In this document: in pieces, positions 45,911 through 55,088 of the stretch
Numbering within the stretch: position 1 is the stretch's first letter
How the letters are laid out: each line of letters starts with the position of its first letter
Assembly: GCA_021399345.1 (NCBI GenBank)
Contig: JAAFKI010000092.1
Location: 1-58,102, forward strand
Direction: 5' to 3'
Length of the DNA: 58,102 nucleotides
Source: Candidatus Heimdallarchaeota archaeon
GTDB taxonomy: Archaea; Asgardarchaeota; Heimdallarchaeia; Heimdallarchaeales; Heimdallarchaeaceae
Made by a program: the position numbers and the translations under genes
Notes under the pieces: generated by a model
The model's input: only the letters and a program-made list of their open reading frames with translations
The model's database searches: none
What the model was told of the DNA's origin: nothing

Positions 45911-46987
45911 TTATTTTCGTAAGACCCCATATATAGCATCTTGTGGGCAACGAGATTCACACAAACCACAGTGTATGCATTTCTCTTTATCAACGATGAT
46001 GGTTTCTTCTGCAGTTAAAGCTCCAGCTGGACAGATACGAACACATAGCATACACATGTTACATTTTTCATTGAAAGATGGATAGTTATCTACAGATGTA
46101 TCTACATCCTTGAAAACGGTCTCTTTTCTAATTTGCCTAATCTCTTCAATTGATGAAAAACCATATTTTTCAAGAGCTGCTGGAAGATCTTTTATTATTT
46201 TATCATATAAACGTCTTCCTTTAATTAGAGCAGAAGAAAGCATTTGCACAAGATCAGATCCAGCAAGAATGAATTCAATTACATCTTCAGCCTTTCCTAT
46301 CCCTCCTACACCGATAATTGGTATATCTGGATATGCTTTCCTAATGTTGTAAATTCTATGAATTGCAATAGGCTTGATAGAAGGACCACTCATCCATATT
46401 TGCTCTGCTAGAAGAACTGAGCGTTTTTTCAAATCTATCGCAGTTCCTGGTCCTAGTGAATTTATGGCAACAATCCCTGTTGCTCCAGCATCAATTACTG
46501 TTTTAACAAATCCTAGAAAATCATCTACATGAGGACTGAGTTTCATAAAAACTGGTTTGTCAGTATTTTCTCGAATACTCTTTACTATACCAGCAAGATT
46601 TTCTTTAACATAGTGAGTTGAAATCTCAAACATATCTGCAAAAGGATCAAGTTTAGGTATAAGATATCTAAAATCCTCTTCTTGATAACCAGCACTTATG
46701 ATTATTGGTTTTTTCTTCTCTTTGAGTATTGTAGGAAGAATTTCATTTATCCATTCATCTGAGTGCAGTTCAGACCATAGTTCACAATTGTAAATAGTTG
46801 TAGTTGTTCCAGCTATGCAAGGTTTCGGAACTATTGCTCCTTCAACTGAAATTGTCTTTGCAACATTATAACCACACAAATTATTATTGAAAAATTGCAT
46901 GTTTTCTAGACCTTCAACAATTGGTCCTGCTGCAGGTCCTAGAGGATTTTCGAAATGTAGTCCTAGAAGTTTTACTGATAGATCCAT
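45911..46987 (-). CDS. PreA-like dihydropyrimidine/dihydroorotate dehydrogenase-fold Fe-S flavoprotein
   Basis: The 358-residue protein has a class I dihydroorotate dehydrogenase-like TIM barrel (FENPLGPAAGPIVEG, ATGIVAINSLGPGT, IIGVGGIGKAEDVIEFILAG) followed by two [4Fe-4S] motifs (CNMCMLCVRICPAGA, CIHCGLCESRCPQDA). This is PreA-like architecture. The typical NVSCPH active-site loop is not seen; ISTHYVKENL is at that place. Its ATG immediately follows the SsnA-like stop, with GGTGAT inside the SsnA end as Shine-Dalgarno. In bacteria, SsnA pairs with YgfK, a related Fe-S flavoprotein, so I infer a reductase or dehydrogenase acting on a purine-derived heterocycle. Confidence 0.8.
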   Translation of the reverse strand: MDLSVKLLGLHFENPLGPAAGPIVEGLENMQFFNNNLCGYNVAKTISVEGAIVPKPCIAGTTTTIYNCELWSELHSDEWINEILPTILKEKKKPIIISAGYQEEDFRYLIPKLDPFADMFEISTHYVKENLAGIVKSIRENTDKPVFMKLSPHVDDFLGFVKTVIDAGATGIVAINSLGPGTAIDLKKRSVLLAEQIWMSGPSIKPIAIHRIYNIRKAYPDIPIIGVGGIGKAEDVIEFILAGSDLVQMLSSALIKGRRLYDKIIKDLPAALEKYGFSSIEEIRQIRKETVFKDVDTSVDNYPSFNEKCNMCMLCVRICPAGALTAEETIIVDKEKCIHCGLCESRCPQDAIYGVLRK

Positions 46988-48304
46988 TTAAGCATCACCT
47001 AACCTTTTCCATAAGGCTTTAGATGCCTTATGAGCGTCCTTATATAATTTTTCCTCATCAAAAATACTTTTGTAATTTTCAATGAGTGTTTTTCCTTTAA
47101 CTATCACACATGATGGTTTGAAGTTATCAAATAACCCAAAGAAGACATGACCAAAAGCGTTATTTCTATCCATATCTGTAGGATTAAGATAAGGAACGAG
47201 AACAAAATCAGCAACATAGCCCTCCTTAATCTTACCAATTTTTATTCCCATTTGACGACCAAAGTAATCATATGAACCATTAATGTATTTTAGTAACTCG
47301 TCAAACCCAATACCAGCTGCATCGTTTATCCCTGCTTTACCAGCAAAAAAGAAATAAGTCCATTCTTTTGCAATGTTTGTACCAAGACCATCATTACCAA
47401 TGAGTATCTGAATATCGTTATTGCGAAACATATCAATGTTAAAAGCACCAACGGCATTGTTCATATTAGATGTTGGATTGAGAGCAATAACGGCTTTATT
47501 CTGGCTTATGTATTTAGCTTCATCTTCATCAATGTGAACACAATGAGCGAGAATAGAATCTTTATTCAAAAGACCGTAGTTTAGATAACGATTAACAACT
47601 CTCATTCTATATTTTTCAATTGAATCTTCTTCATCCTCTATACTTTCAGCAACATGAACATGAATGGGAGCACCTTTTAGAACCCTTGAAACTTTATCGA
47701 GAGTTTCTTCTGAAAGACTCATAGAAGCATGCAAGCCGAACATTCCTTTAGAGTCAAAAGAATCATATTTCAAACCAGCTAAGTTTTCTTCAATACATTC
47801 TTCAACATTAAATCGATCACTGGTTTCAAAACAGAAAATTCCACGCATACCAAGCTTATCAACAATAGCTTTCTTTAGTGCCTCAAGACTACCTATAATG
47901 TCTATTCCACTTGCATGATGATCTATTAATGAAGTTACACCATTTTTCAACGATTCCAAACCATAAACCATTGCACTATGGAAAGTAGAGGTATTATCTA
48001 GCTTGCTATCGAACTTCCACCAGAGCTGTTCTAGAATGTCTCTGAAACTCTTAGGATTAAAAGGAATGGAAGCTCCTCGAACAAGTGTAGAATAGATATG
48101 GGTGTGAGAATTGATAAGTCCTGGAAGGAGAATTTTGTTCTTACCGTCAATAATTTCACCATCAAAATCAGGAAAATTCTTCATATTTCCGACTGCGTTG
48201 ATTTCTTTACCGTAAATACAAAAACCGTTTTCAATATAGGATTCATAATCATAAATTTTAACATTGATTATAGCCTTCATGGTTTTACAATACTTTACTT
48301 TCAT
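46988..48304 (-). CDS. SsnA-like amidohydrolase/aminohydrolase
   Basis: The 438-residue protein is an amidohydrolase of the chlorohydrolase/guanine deaminase branch: NSHTHIYSTLVRG (metal HxH), DHHASG, HVHVAESIEDEEDS and LAHCVHIDEDE, then NPTSNMNNAVG and IGNDGLGTN with the metal-binding Asp. It resembles SsnA, linked to purine degradation in enterobacteria and clostridia; relatives deaminate guanine, adenosine or triazines. Alternative ATG at 48280 (MKAIINVKIYD) aligns better with the family start. The PreA-like gene starts at the next base, so the two are coupled. Substrate inferred: a purine or its ring-opened derivative. Confidence 0.82.
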   Translation of the reverse strand: MKVKYCKTMKAIINVKIYDYESYIENGFCIYGKEINAVGNMKNFPDFDGEIIDGKNKILLPGLINSHTHIYSTLVRGASIPFNPKSFRDILEQLWWKFDSKLDNTSTFHSAMVYGLESLKNGVTSLIDHHASGIDIIGSLEALKKAIVDKLGMRGIFCFETSDRFNVEECIEENLAGLKYDSFDSKGMFGLHASMSLSEETLDKVSRVLKGAPIHVHVAESIEDEEDSIEKYRMRVVNRYLNYGLLNKDSILAHCVHIDEDEAKYISQNKAVIALNPTSNMNNAVGAFNIDMFRNNDIQILIGNDGLGTNIAKEWTYFFFAGKAGINDAAGIGFDELLKYINGSYDYFGRQMGIKIGKIKEGYVADFVLVPYLNPTDMDRNNAFGHVFFGLFDNFKPSCVIVKGKTLIENYKSIFDEEKLYKDAHKASKALWKRLGDA

Positions 48305-48435
48305 ATGAATTTTGTCTTTAGAAACTATTTTAGAAAAAAAGAGAAGAGAATGAAGACTCTATTTCTTTCGTCTTAAAAATATACCTATAAAATTTGAAAA
48401 AAGAGAAAGATAAACCTGTAATAATTTCTGAAGGG

Positions 48436-48552
48436 ATGGAAATTACACATTTAATGGGAAGCTATAAGGCAAATAATTATTTGCAAAAAGATCTGATTAA
48501 TTTACAAGAACAGCCTTTTAACTTAAGTCTCCCAGCAAATCAAGATAAATAG
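48436..48552 (+). CDS. Possible small ORF, 38 codons
   Basis: In the 280-base gap between the SsnA-like gene and the beta-helix gene, a frame starting at an ATG 2 bases after AAGGG encodes MEITHLMGSYKANNYLQKDL and about 18 more residues. No family is recognisable, and the spacing from the AAGGG motif is too short for a good Shine-Dalgarno. It could be a small protein or chance. Nothing else is seen in this gap. Confidence 0.2.
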   Translation: MEITHLMGSYKANNYLQKDLINLQEQPFNLSLPANQDK

Positions 48553-48583
48553 TTGTTAAAAAAGAAAACGAGTGGAAGCATGT

Positions 48584-50428
48584 TTATCTAAACTTCTTCC
48601 TTTTTAATATACTACTAATTGATATAATTGAGATAATGCTCAAGAATATTAACAAAATACTCAATTGTTGAAATTCTGGCACAACTGCAATTACAGTAAC
48701 GACTATGGTACTAGCAATAGAATTACCAGCAATGTCATAGAAAACAGTTGTATAGTTATGTACCCCTGTAATTAATCCATCAACATTCAGATTGATTATA
48801 TCAAAGCTTCTCCAAACTGTAGATCTAAAAATTGAACCATTTAGCATCATTTGGTAGAACCTTGGATATTGTTCAGATGCTTGCCAATGAATAGCATTCC
48901 CTGTTTCACCTTCAGTATAATCTAGGTCAGCAGCTTTTACTACAATAACAGGACTTATTGAATCTACAATTACATATGGATCAACAGAACCTGCTGAACC
49001 TTCTATAATATAATCTCCAGAACCCGAATAATCAGAATAATAATTACCTGTCTGAGTACTTTCATCAAACCATGTATTATTGAATCCTTCATCTAGAGCT
49101 TCAGAAATACCTCCAGGATTATTATTCAGGAAGAAATTATTGTGTATAGTGTTATTATTACATCCTGAATCAAAATTTATACCATAAAATCCAGAAGGAC
49201 TATTTTCAAAGATATTGTATGCAATTGTAGTTAAATCAAATGAATGGAACCTTAAACCTTGTCCTGAATTGATTATTGTATTATTGTATACATATCCTAC
49301 TGCATTGCTTTGATATCTAATTCCATATCCAGAATTATTTTCTATAGTGTTATTGAAACAAGTAATATTTGGAGAATTAACGGCTATTACTCCAAAATCA
49401 CTGTCGTGCAGGTAACAGTTGCGTATCATTGTATTAACGCTCGTACTAACATCAATTGCACCATAAGCACTAACAAATCCCACCTCACAATCCTCAATAA
49501 GAGTGTTCCAACCTATAACTTTGATTCCATTGAACTGATTATTGAGGCATGTATTGTTAATCAGATTTAATCCGTTAACTTCTACACAATTTATCGATAT
49601 TGCAGTATTTCCAATTACTTGATCTCTTATGGTAACGTTATCACCATCACCGATGATTATTTGTCCATAAATATTATCAGAAATTACTAAGTCTTGAGGA
49701 TTAGCAAAGAAGCCTAATGGTTTTCCATTGACGTAGTTATTTGTAACTATATGATCATGGAACCAAGCACCATTTGTATAAATATTAAAACCTGTATCAA
49801 TACAAGTATTATTCTCAATTATTGCAGATTGAGCATTTGCTAGATAGACTACTTGACTACCAATGAAGGTGTTATTTATTATTTTCATTCCATCACTAAA
49901 GTAAATTCTAGCTGAATATTGACCACAATTTTGTATAGTATTATTGACAACTTCGAGATCATCTAGATTATTGATGTATATTCCGTGGTTTGTATTTACA
50001 AGTGTATTATTCTCAATTTGAACTTGACCTGCAACTGGACCTTCAATATTAATTGCATATTGTTCTGCATCAATATAGCAATCTTCAATAGTAAAATATG
50101 ATGAAACGCCTGAAATTTGAATGCCATAAGAGTTTGAGGTTTCTATTTTCAACTCTTCTATTTTGTACGGATCGCCATTTATACCAGAACCTGAGAAACC
50201 TAGATTAGTAAAATCACTTTCTTCATCTATCAATATTGGACCACTAATTGTGTAGTCCAAATCATCAATATTTCCACTTTCAATGTCTGTTATTGCTTGA
50301 ATCTGGAAACTAGCATTAGGGTTAAAACCTAGACTCAAAACTATACTCAAAGATATTATTGTACAAATTATATGTATGCGTTTATTCAATATTGTCTCAC
50401 TTCTATTTATTGTATTTATGATGAGCAT
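48584..50428 (-). CDS. Secreted right-handed beta-helix (NosD-like) protein, largest copy
   Basis: The 614-residue protein has a signal segment (RIHIICTIISLSIVLSLG), an N-cap ILIDEESDFTNLGFSGSG with DPYKIEELKI, about 18 coils with N-N-T turns, and a C-cap GNYYSDYS, YIIEGSAGSVDPYVI. After this an extra Ig-like module (VVKAADLDYTEGETGNAIHW to about residue 575) precedes a C-terminal VPEFQQLS, membrane helix and LKRKKFR tail. The PEF-helix-basic tail looks like the archaeal PEF-CTERM sorting signal; no archaeosortase is in the window. It is likely processed and displayed on the surface. Ligand unknown. Confidence 0.78.
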   Translation of the reverse strand: MLIINTINRSETILNKRIHIICTIISLSIVLSLGFNPNASFQIQAITDIESGNIDDLDYTISGPILIDEESDFTNLGFSGSGINGDPYKIEELKIETSNSYGIQISGVSSYFTIEDCYIDAEQYAINIEGPVAGQVQIENNTLVNTNHGIYINNLDDLEVVNNTIQNCGQYSARIYFSDGMKIINNTFIGSQVVYLANAQSAIIENNTCIDTGFNIYTNGAWFHDHIVTNNYVNGKPLGFFANPQDLVISDNIYGQIIIGDGDNVTIRDQVIGNTAISINCVEVNGLNLINNTCLNNQFNGIKVIGWNTLIEDCEVGFVSAYGAIDVSTSVNTMIRNCYLHDSDFGVIAVNSPNITCFNNTIENNSGYGIRYQSNAVGYVYNNTIINSGQGLRFHSFDLTTIAYNIFENSPSGFYGINFDSGCNNNTIHNNFFLNNNPGGISEALDEGFNNTWFDESTQTGNYYSDYSGSGDYIIEGSAGSVDPYVIVDSISPVIVVKAADLDYTEGETGNAIHWQASEQYPRFYQMMLNGSIFRSTVWRSFDIINLNVDGLITGVHNYTTVFYDIAGNSIASTIVVTVIAVVPEFQQLSILLIFLSIISIISISSILKRKKFR

Positions 50429-50545
50429 ATATCGATAAATGTAGTTTATAATTGTTTTGCATAATTTTTACAAAGTTTGACTTCCCAATCTAAATGTCAT
50501 CATGATACTGAAAATAATATATATTAGATTTGTATTTGAAGAACA

Positions 50546-51571
50546 ATGAAAACTGTTCAGCTTATTGAAATTAACCAAGATCTAGAAAATAGAGAAATAC
50601 TCACTCCAAAACCTAAGGATGACGAGGTTTTAATTAGAATAAAAGCTGCAGGTATTTGTCATTCTGATGTTCACTATCGAGATGGCGTCTCTTCAGTTGG
50701 TTGTCTGCCAATTTCCTTGGGACATGAGATTGCAGGAGAGATTGAAAAGGTAGGAAAAAATGTAGATGACTTTCAGAAGGGCGATAGAGTTTGTCTCAAT
50801 TATATGATCACTTGTGGGAAGTGTAAATACTGCACTCAAGGAACTGAACAATTCTGTATACAGGGTAAAATGATTGGCAAGGATATTGATGGAGGATATG
50901 CAGAGTATATCGCTGTTCCTACAAGAGGAGTATTCAAACTACCTGAATCAATTTCATTTGAACATGCTTCTGTTATGATGTGTTCATCAGCTACTTCACT
51001 CCATGCTCTCCGAAAAACTCGATTCAAATCTGGAGAAACTATAGCTATTTTCGGATTAGGTGGGTTGGGTATATCTGCTCTACAATTAGCTAAAGAATTG
51101 GGAGCTAGAGAAATTTATGCAGTGGATATTGATTCAAAGAAACTTGTATCTGCTGAAGAAATGGGATCTATTCCAATAGATGCTAAGAACAATGATCCTG
51201 TAGAGAAAATAATGGAATTAACAGATGGAGAGGGTGTTAATGTTGCTTTGGAGCTTATTGGACTTTCGTTAACAATGGATCAAGGAGTTAGATCACTAGC
51301 CCGATTTGGTCGGCTAGGATTAGTTGGTATCACAGCAAACACATTCGATATTAGTTCATACGAAGTAATCTGCAGAGAAAAGGAGATTATTGGAGTTTCT
51401 GACCATTTGTTATCTGAATTACCGTTTCTTCTAGATCTTGCTGAACAAGGAAAATTAGATTTAAGCAAAATTGTTACAAATGAAGTACCTCTAGATGCTG
51501 AAGCTATTAATGATGTACAAAGACAATTAAGAGTGTTTAAAGCTCATTTTAGAACCGTAATAAAGCCTTAA
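50546..51571 (+). CDS. Zinc-dependent medium-chain alcohol dehydrogenase
   Basis: The 341-residue MDR enzyme has the catalytic zinc ligands C38 (AAGICHSDVHYRDG), H60/E61 (LGHEIAGEIEKVG), and structural zinc C90, C93, C96 and C104 (CGKCKYCTQGTEQFC). The Rossmann motif is IFGLGGLGISALQLA. It oxidises or reduces an alcohol/aldehyde with NAD(P) in the cytosol; the substrate is not evident. It is a single-gene unit, divergent from the beta-helix gene at 48584. Certain as to family. Confidence 0.93.
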   Translation: MKTVQLIEINQDLENREILTPKPKDDEVLIRIKAAGICHSDVHYRDGVSSVGCLPISLGHEIAGEIEKVGKNVDDFQKGDRVCLNYMITCGKCKYCTQGTEQFCIQGKMIGKDIDGGYAEYIAVPTRGVFKLPESISFEHASVMMCSSATSLHALRKTRFKSGETIAIFGLGGLGISALQLAKELGAREIYAVDIDSKKLVSAEEMGSIPIDAKNNDPVEKIMELTDGEGVNVALELIGLSLTMDQGVRSLARFGRLGLVGITANTFDISSYEVICREKEIIGVSDHLLSELPFLLDLAEQGKLDLSKIVTNEVPLDAEAINDVQRQLRVFKAHFRTVIKP

Positions 51572-51625
51572 CTAGTTTACACAATTTTTATAATTGTTCA
51601 AGTCAACTATCTACTAGTGTAATAA

Positions 51626-53341
51626 GTGAAAAAGAGTATATTTGTGTCAATTGTTGTTTGTTTGTTGATATTTCTATCTGGAATAATACAGACTCAATCA
51701 AATTTTCTAAATGAAAATAACCATTTTTCAATTGAAGAGTCAAGTACCAATTTTACATCTCATGAAGCAATAATGATCACACAAGACGTTAATTTTACTG
51801 ATTATGCATTTCCAGGAAATGGATCTTCTATAAATCCATATATTATTGAAAACTACAATATCACAACGAATGATGTGATTGGTATTAATGTTGAATTTAC
51901 AACCAAACACTTTGTTATCCGTAACTGCTACATTAATGCTAGTCAAAGAGGAATCAATATTGAAGAAGTGACAGTTGGAACAGCTAATATTGTAAATAAC
52001 ACTTGCATTGACAATTATTTTAGTGGAATCAGAGTATATCTATCTCCTTTAACCACTATAATAAATAATACTTGTATAGGTAGTAGAGATGGTATTCATG
52101 TTCATTCTTCATCTGGTGTAACGATATCAAATAATACTTGTACAGATAACTACTATCATGGGATCAAACTAGAACACTCCTACGGTGCTGTAATAACTAA
52201 GAACATGTGTACCGATGATGGAACTGCTGTTTTTCTTGATATGTCATCTGGAGTAATTTTATCAGATAATCTATTTTTCAGCAACTATGGAGGTATATCA
52301 GTTTATTTATCCTCAGATTCAACTATAATCAATAATACCTGTACTTTTCATAATTATGGTATCGGTCTTATGCGTTCTACTGGAACAACATTGATGAATA
52401 ATACTTTTGCAAATAACGAAAGAATTGATATTAATCTAGTCAATTCAGGAAATTCAAGAATAGAGAATAATACCTTATCTGGTAAAGGCATAAACCTAGT
52501 AGCTGATAGTATTGAAGAGTACAGATCGTATGCCATAAAAAATAACACAGTGGATACCAAAACTTTAGGGTATTTTTTGGATCTTCAAAATATTACTCTT
52601 ACTGATTCAAAGTATGGTCAGTTGATTTTCATAAATTGCTCAGACATAAGTGTTTCAAACCAAGACATGTCTGAAGCTTACAAAGGTTTGTTACTAAGAT
52701 GGTGTAGAAATGCTACCATCTCAAATATAATTTGTAATGATAACTTTCATTATGGTATCTTTTTATGGAATTGTTCTCAGATAACTTTAGAAAATAATAT
52801 TTGTTCTAACAGCAACCATGGTATCCGACTTGACACTTCATCTGAAATTACTTTGAAATCTAATTATTGTACTAACAACGACTACGGGATTCAAATGTAT
52901 GCAACAGCAGCTTTTGTTACTAAAAATACCTTAAGCTACAACGAAAAAGGCATTAGAGTGTATTTGTCTAATTCAAGTCTTTTTACTTTTAACCAATTCA
53001 AGAATAATGAAGGATATGGTATCTATTTAGACAATGGTAGTAATAATAATGCTATTCATCACAATTCCTTCATTGACAATAATCAGAATGGTACTTCTCA
53101 AGCTTTTGATTCTGGAGAAAACAATACTTGGTGGGATGTTAATACAAAAAGAGGGAATCACTGGTCAGGATGGACAAAGGGAGTACCATATTCTATCGCT
53201 GGTAATGCCAACTCTATAGATCCTTATCCTCTAAATGAAAATCTAAAAAGGATAAATTATAGTTTTGTAATCTTTATCCCAGTAATTGTTATTCTAACCA
53301 TTTTACAAAAGTACAGAAGAAAAAAAGAAAGAATAAAATAG
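51626..53341 (+). CDS. Secreted right-handed beta-helix (NosD-like) protein, GTG start
   Basis: The 571-residue protein starts at a GTG (no nearby ATG) with a signal peptide (SIFVSIVVCLLIFLSGIIQT). N-cap IMITQDVNFTDYAFPGNG with NPYIIENYNI; more than a dozen coils with NNTC turns and repeated ITLENNIC-like strands; C-cap GNHWSGWT, ANSIDPYPLN; a C-terminal helix (YSFVIFIPVIVILTIL) with an RRKKERIK tail. It belongs to the window's beta-helix family and is closest to the gene at 20112 by its FTDY(G/A)FPG N-cap. Role: probably surface adhesion or glycan binding. Confidence 0.78.
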   Translation: MKKSIFVSIVVCLLIFLSGIIQTQSNFLNENNHFSIEESSTNFTSHEAIMITQDVNFTDYAFPGNGSSINPYIIENYNITTNDVIGINVEFTTKHFVIRNCYINASQRGINIEEVTVGTANIVNNTCIDNYFSGIRVYLSPLTTIINNTCIGSRDGIHVHSSSGVTISNNTCTDNYYHGIKLEHSYGAVITKNMCTDDGTAVFLDMSSGVILSDNLFFSNYGGISVYLSSDSTIINNTCTFHNYGIGLMRSTGTTLMNNTFANNERIDINLVNSGNSRIENNTLSGKGINLVADSIEEYRSYAIKNNTVDTKTLGYFLDLQNITLTDSKYGQLIFINCSDISVSNQDMSEAYKGLLLRWCRNATISNIICNDNFHYGIFLWNCSQITLENNICSNSNHGIRLDTSSEITLKSNYCTNNDYGIQMYATAAFVTKNTLSYNEKGIRVYLSNSSLFTFNQFKNNEGYGIYLDNGSNNNAIHHNSFIDNNQNGTSQAFDSGENNTWWDVNTKRGNHWSGWTKGVPYSIAGNANSIDPYPLNENLKRINYSFVIFIPVIVILTILQKYRRKKERIK

Positions 53342-53382
53342 TTTTTCCATTTTTTTTCATTTCTTCACAATAAATGAAACTT

Positions 53383-54690
53383 TCATTCTCTTTTGATGAA
53401 ATGTCCTTTCCCTTTTGCTACGAATTTTCTATCTTTAACTATAAATTCCCCTCTCAAAATGGTTGATTCAACCATTCCAGTTGTTATCATATTTTCATAA
53501 GGGTTATTATCTGATTGAGAATGACTTGAATCGATATACAACACCTTTACAGGATCAAATATAACAAAATCTGCATCAGACCCAACTTGTATTATCCCTT
53601 TCTTTGGAAAGAGTTTATGAATCTTCGCTGGATTTAGTGTGAATTTATCTATGATTTTGTTACCAAATAGATGATGCATAAGAGAAAAGCTAAACTCTAA
53701 ACTTCCTAGCCCTTTTGGTATTTTGCTGGCTTCTTTATAGCGCATTTTTTCTTCTTTAGTAAACGGACAATGATCAGTTCCAATAGTATGTATAACTGAA
53801 ATATTCTCTTTGAGTTTTTCCTGTTCTTTTGATGAACGCAGAGGTGGAGCAAGAAGGAAAAGGCTGCCATTTTCATTATCATACAAATTTTTTGTTAGAT
53901 GGAAATATTGAGGGCAGCTTTCTATGAAAATGTTCTTCCCTAGAAGTTCTTTGTATTTATTATTCAGAAGCTCAACGGATGAACCACAGGTGACATGTAC
54001 AATATAGAGCCTTCCTTTTAATTCTGCTACCATTCCAGCTATTTTCTCTATCTCTTCTATTTCTGAAGCTGCTGGTCTAGAACTTTCATAGCTCTCAATT
54101 GTGTCTTCGACATTTGCATTGATTATCATCTCATCATTCTCAGCATGAACCAAAATCAGTGTATTTGTTTTTCCGGAATTCTTCAAAAACTCTTGAAATT
54201 TGGCATAAGAAATTTTGCGATTAGATTCAGAATATGTGGTAAATAATTTAACAGAAGGGATACCACTTTCGCGTGAAATCTTGATGAGTTCGTCCACATC
54301 ATCATTAAAATTGCCAACTGCTGTATGAAATGCATAATCAACATAGGATGCTTTTGCTTCACGTTTTTTCTTCTTTAACATTGCATCAAATTCATTAACA
54401 TAATTGATTGGGTCAAGAAAGTCTATGAACGTTGTAATGCCGCCAAAAGCTGCAGCTTTTGAAGCACCTTCGTAATCATCGCTTGATTTGAATTCACCCA
54501 AGTCAAGGTTGATGTGTACATGTGGATCAATGAAACCAGGGAGGACTAGTTTATTTGTACAGTCTACAACTTCTTTGCATGGTAGGATTTCTCCAGAAGG
54601 AACAATTTTTGTAATTTTTTGATCAGACATATAAATGTCTTCTAGATAAAATTTTCCATTACGGTATACAGAACCATTTACAAGGCTCAT
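53383..54690 (-). CDS. hyuA: Dihydropyrimidinase/hydantoinase-like amidohydrolase
   Basis: The 435-residue protein shows the cyclic amidase layout: PGFIDPHVHI with metal His57 and His59, the carboxylated lysine K148 in IPSVKLFTTYSE, His182 in LVHAEND, HVTCGSS and the Asp in TIGTDHCPF. It opens 5- or 6-membered cyclic ureides such as hydantoins, dihydropyrimidines or a related purine breakdown product. Upstream ATG 54714 adds eight residues. In bacteria HyuA is part of the purine-degradation locus with ssnA and a carbamoyltransferase. Here it lies about 5 kb from ssnA and 2.2 kb from the carbamoyltransferase pair. Confident as to family; substrate inferred. Confidence 0.86.
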   Translation of the reverse strand: MSLVNGSVYRNGKFYLEDIYMSDQKITKIVPSGEILPCKEVVDCTNKLVLPGFIDPHVHINLDLGEFKSSDDYEGASKAAAFGGITTFIDFLDPINYVNEFDAMLKKKKREAKASYVDYAFHTAVGNFNDDVDELIKISRESGIPSVKLFTTYSESNRKISYAKFQEFLKNSGKTNTLILVHAENDEMIINANVEDTIESYESSRPAASEIEEIEKIAGMVAELKGRLYIVHVTCGSSVELLNNKYKELLGKNIFIESCPQYFHLTKNLYDNENGSLFLLAPPLRSSKEQEKLKENISVIHTIGTDHCPFTKEEKMRYKEASKIPKGLGSLEFSFSLMHHLFGNKIIDKFTLNPAKIHKLFPKKGIIQVGSDADFVIFDPVKVLYIDSSHSQSDNNPYENMITTGMVESTILRGEFIVKDRKFVAKGKGHFIKRE

Positions 54691-54820
54691 GCTATAACTA
54701 AAATCCTTTTTCACGAACTAATACTATCATACTCTCATATTAATATTGTCTTTTTAGAAAAGAAATAAATTAAATATTTTTTGAGAATATACTTATTAAC
54801 ACAAAAGAAGAGGATTCATA

Positions 54821-54985
54821 ATGAATGAAATGGATAATTCTGATAAAGAAATTGTTTCAGGTAAGAAGGGGATTCTATCTTTACCAGGTTTTCCTATTGT
54901 TATAGGGTGTATTGGTAAAAATCCTATAACTATAGCTGCAATTAGTATGGTTTCATTTGATAATCCTCCTTTAATTATGAACTAG
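54821..54985 (+). pseudogene. 5' fragment of a flavin reductase-like gene cut by the TnpB element
   Basis: A 54-codon frame starts MNEMDNSDKEIVSGKKG and reads on through LPGFPIVIGCIGKNPITIAA and VSFDNPPLIMN before a stop. This is the N-terminal third of FMN-binding flavin reductase/flavoredoxin proteins, whose FMN-contact segment has the same pattern. The frame ends where the family would go on with its SRYT-like loop. The 3' part is found beyond the IS at 56456. Confidence 0.75.
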
Positions 54986-55088
54986 ATTTGTCATGTAGTC
55001 ATATTAAATTGACAGTTAATCACATTGAAAGACAGGAAGGAGGAGAATATTACGGGGGCTTTTATAGGGAATTATAGGAGAAAAAGTG

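Noticed and set aside
48434..48560. Search for tRNA or small RNA in the 280-base gap near 48.4 kb
   Set aside because: No TTCGA-type T loop or cloverleaf stems were found; only a doubtful short ORF remains.
54986..55085. Short frame ending GEYYGGFYREL left of tnpB, considered as the missing middle of the flavin reductase
   Set aside because: It shows none of the expected SRYT or VNIP features; more likely chance or part of the element's left end.
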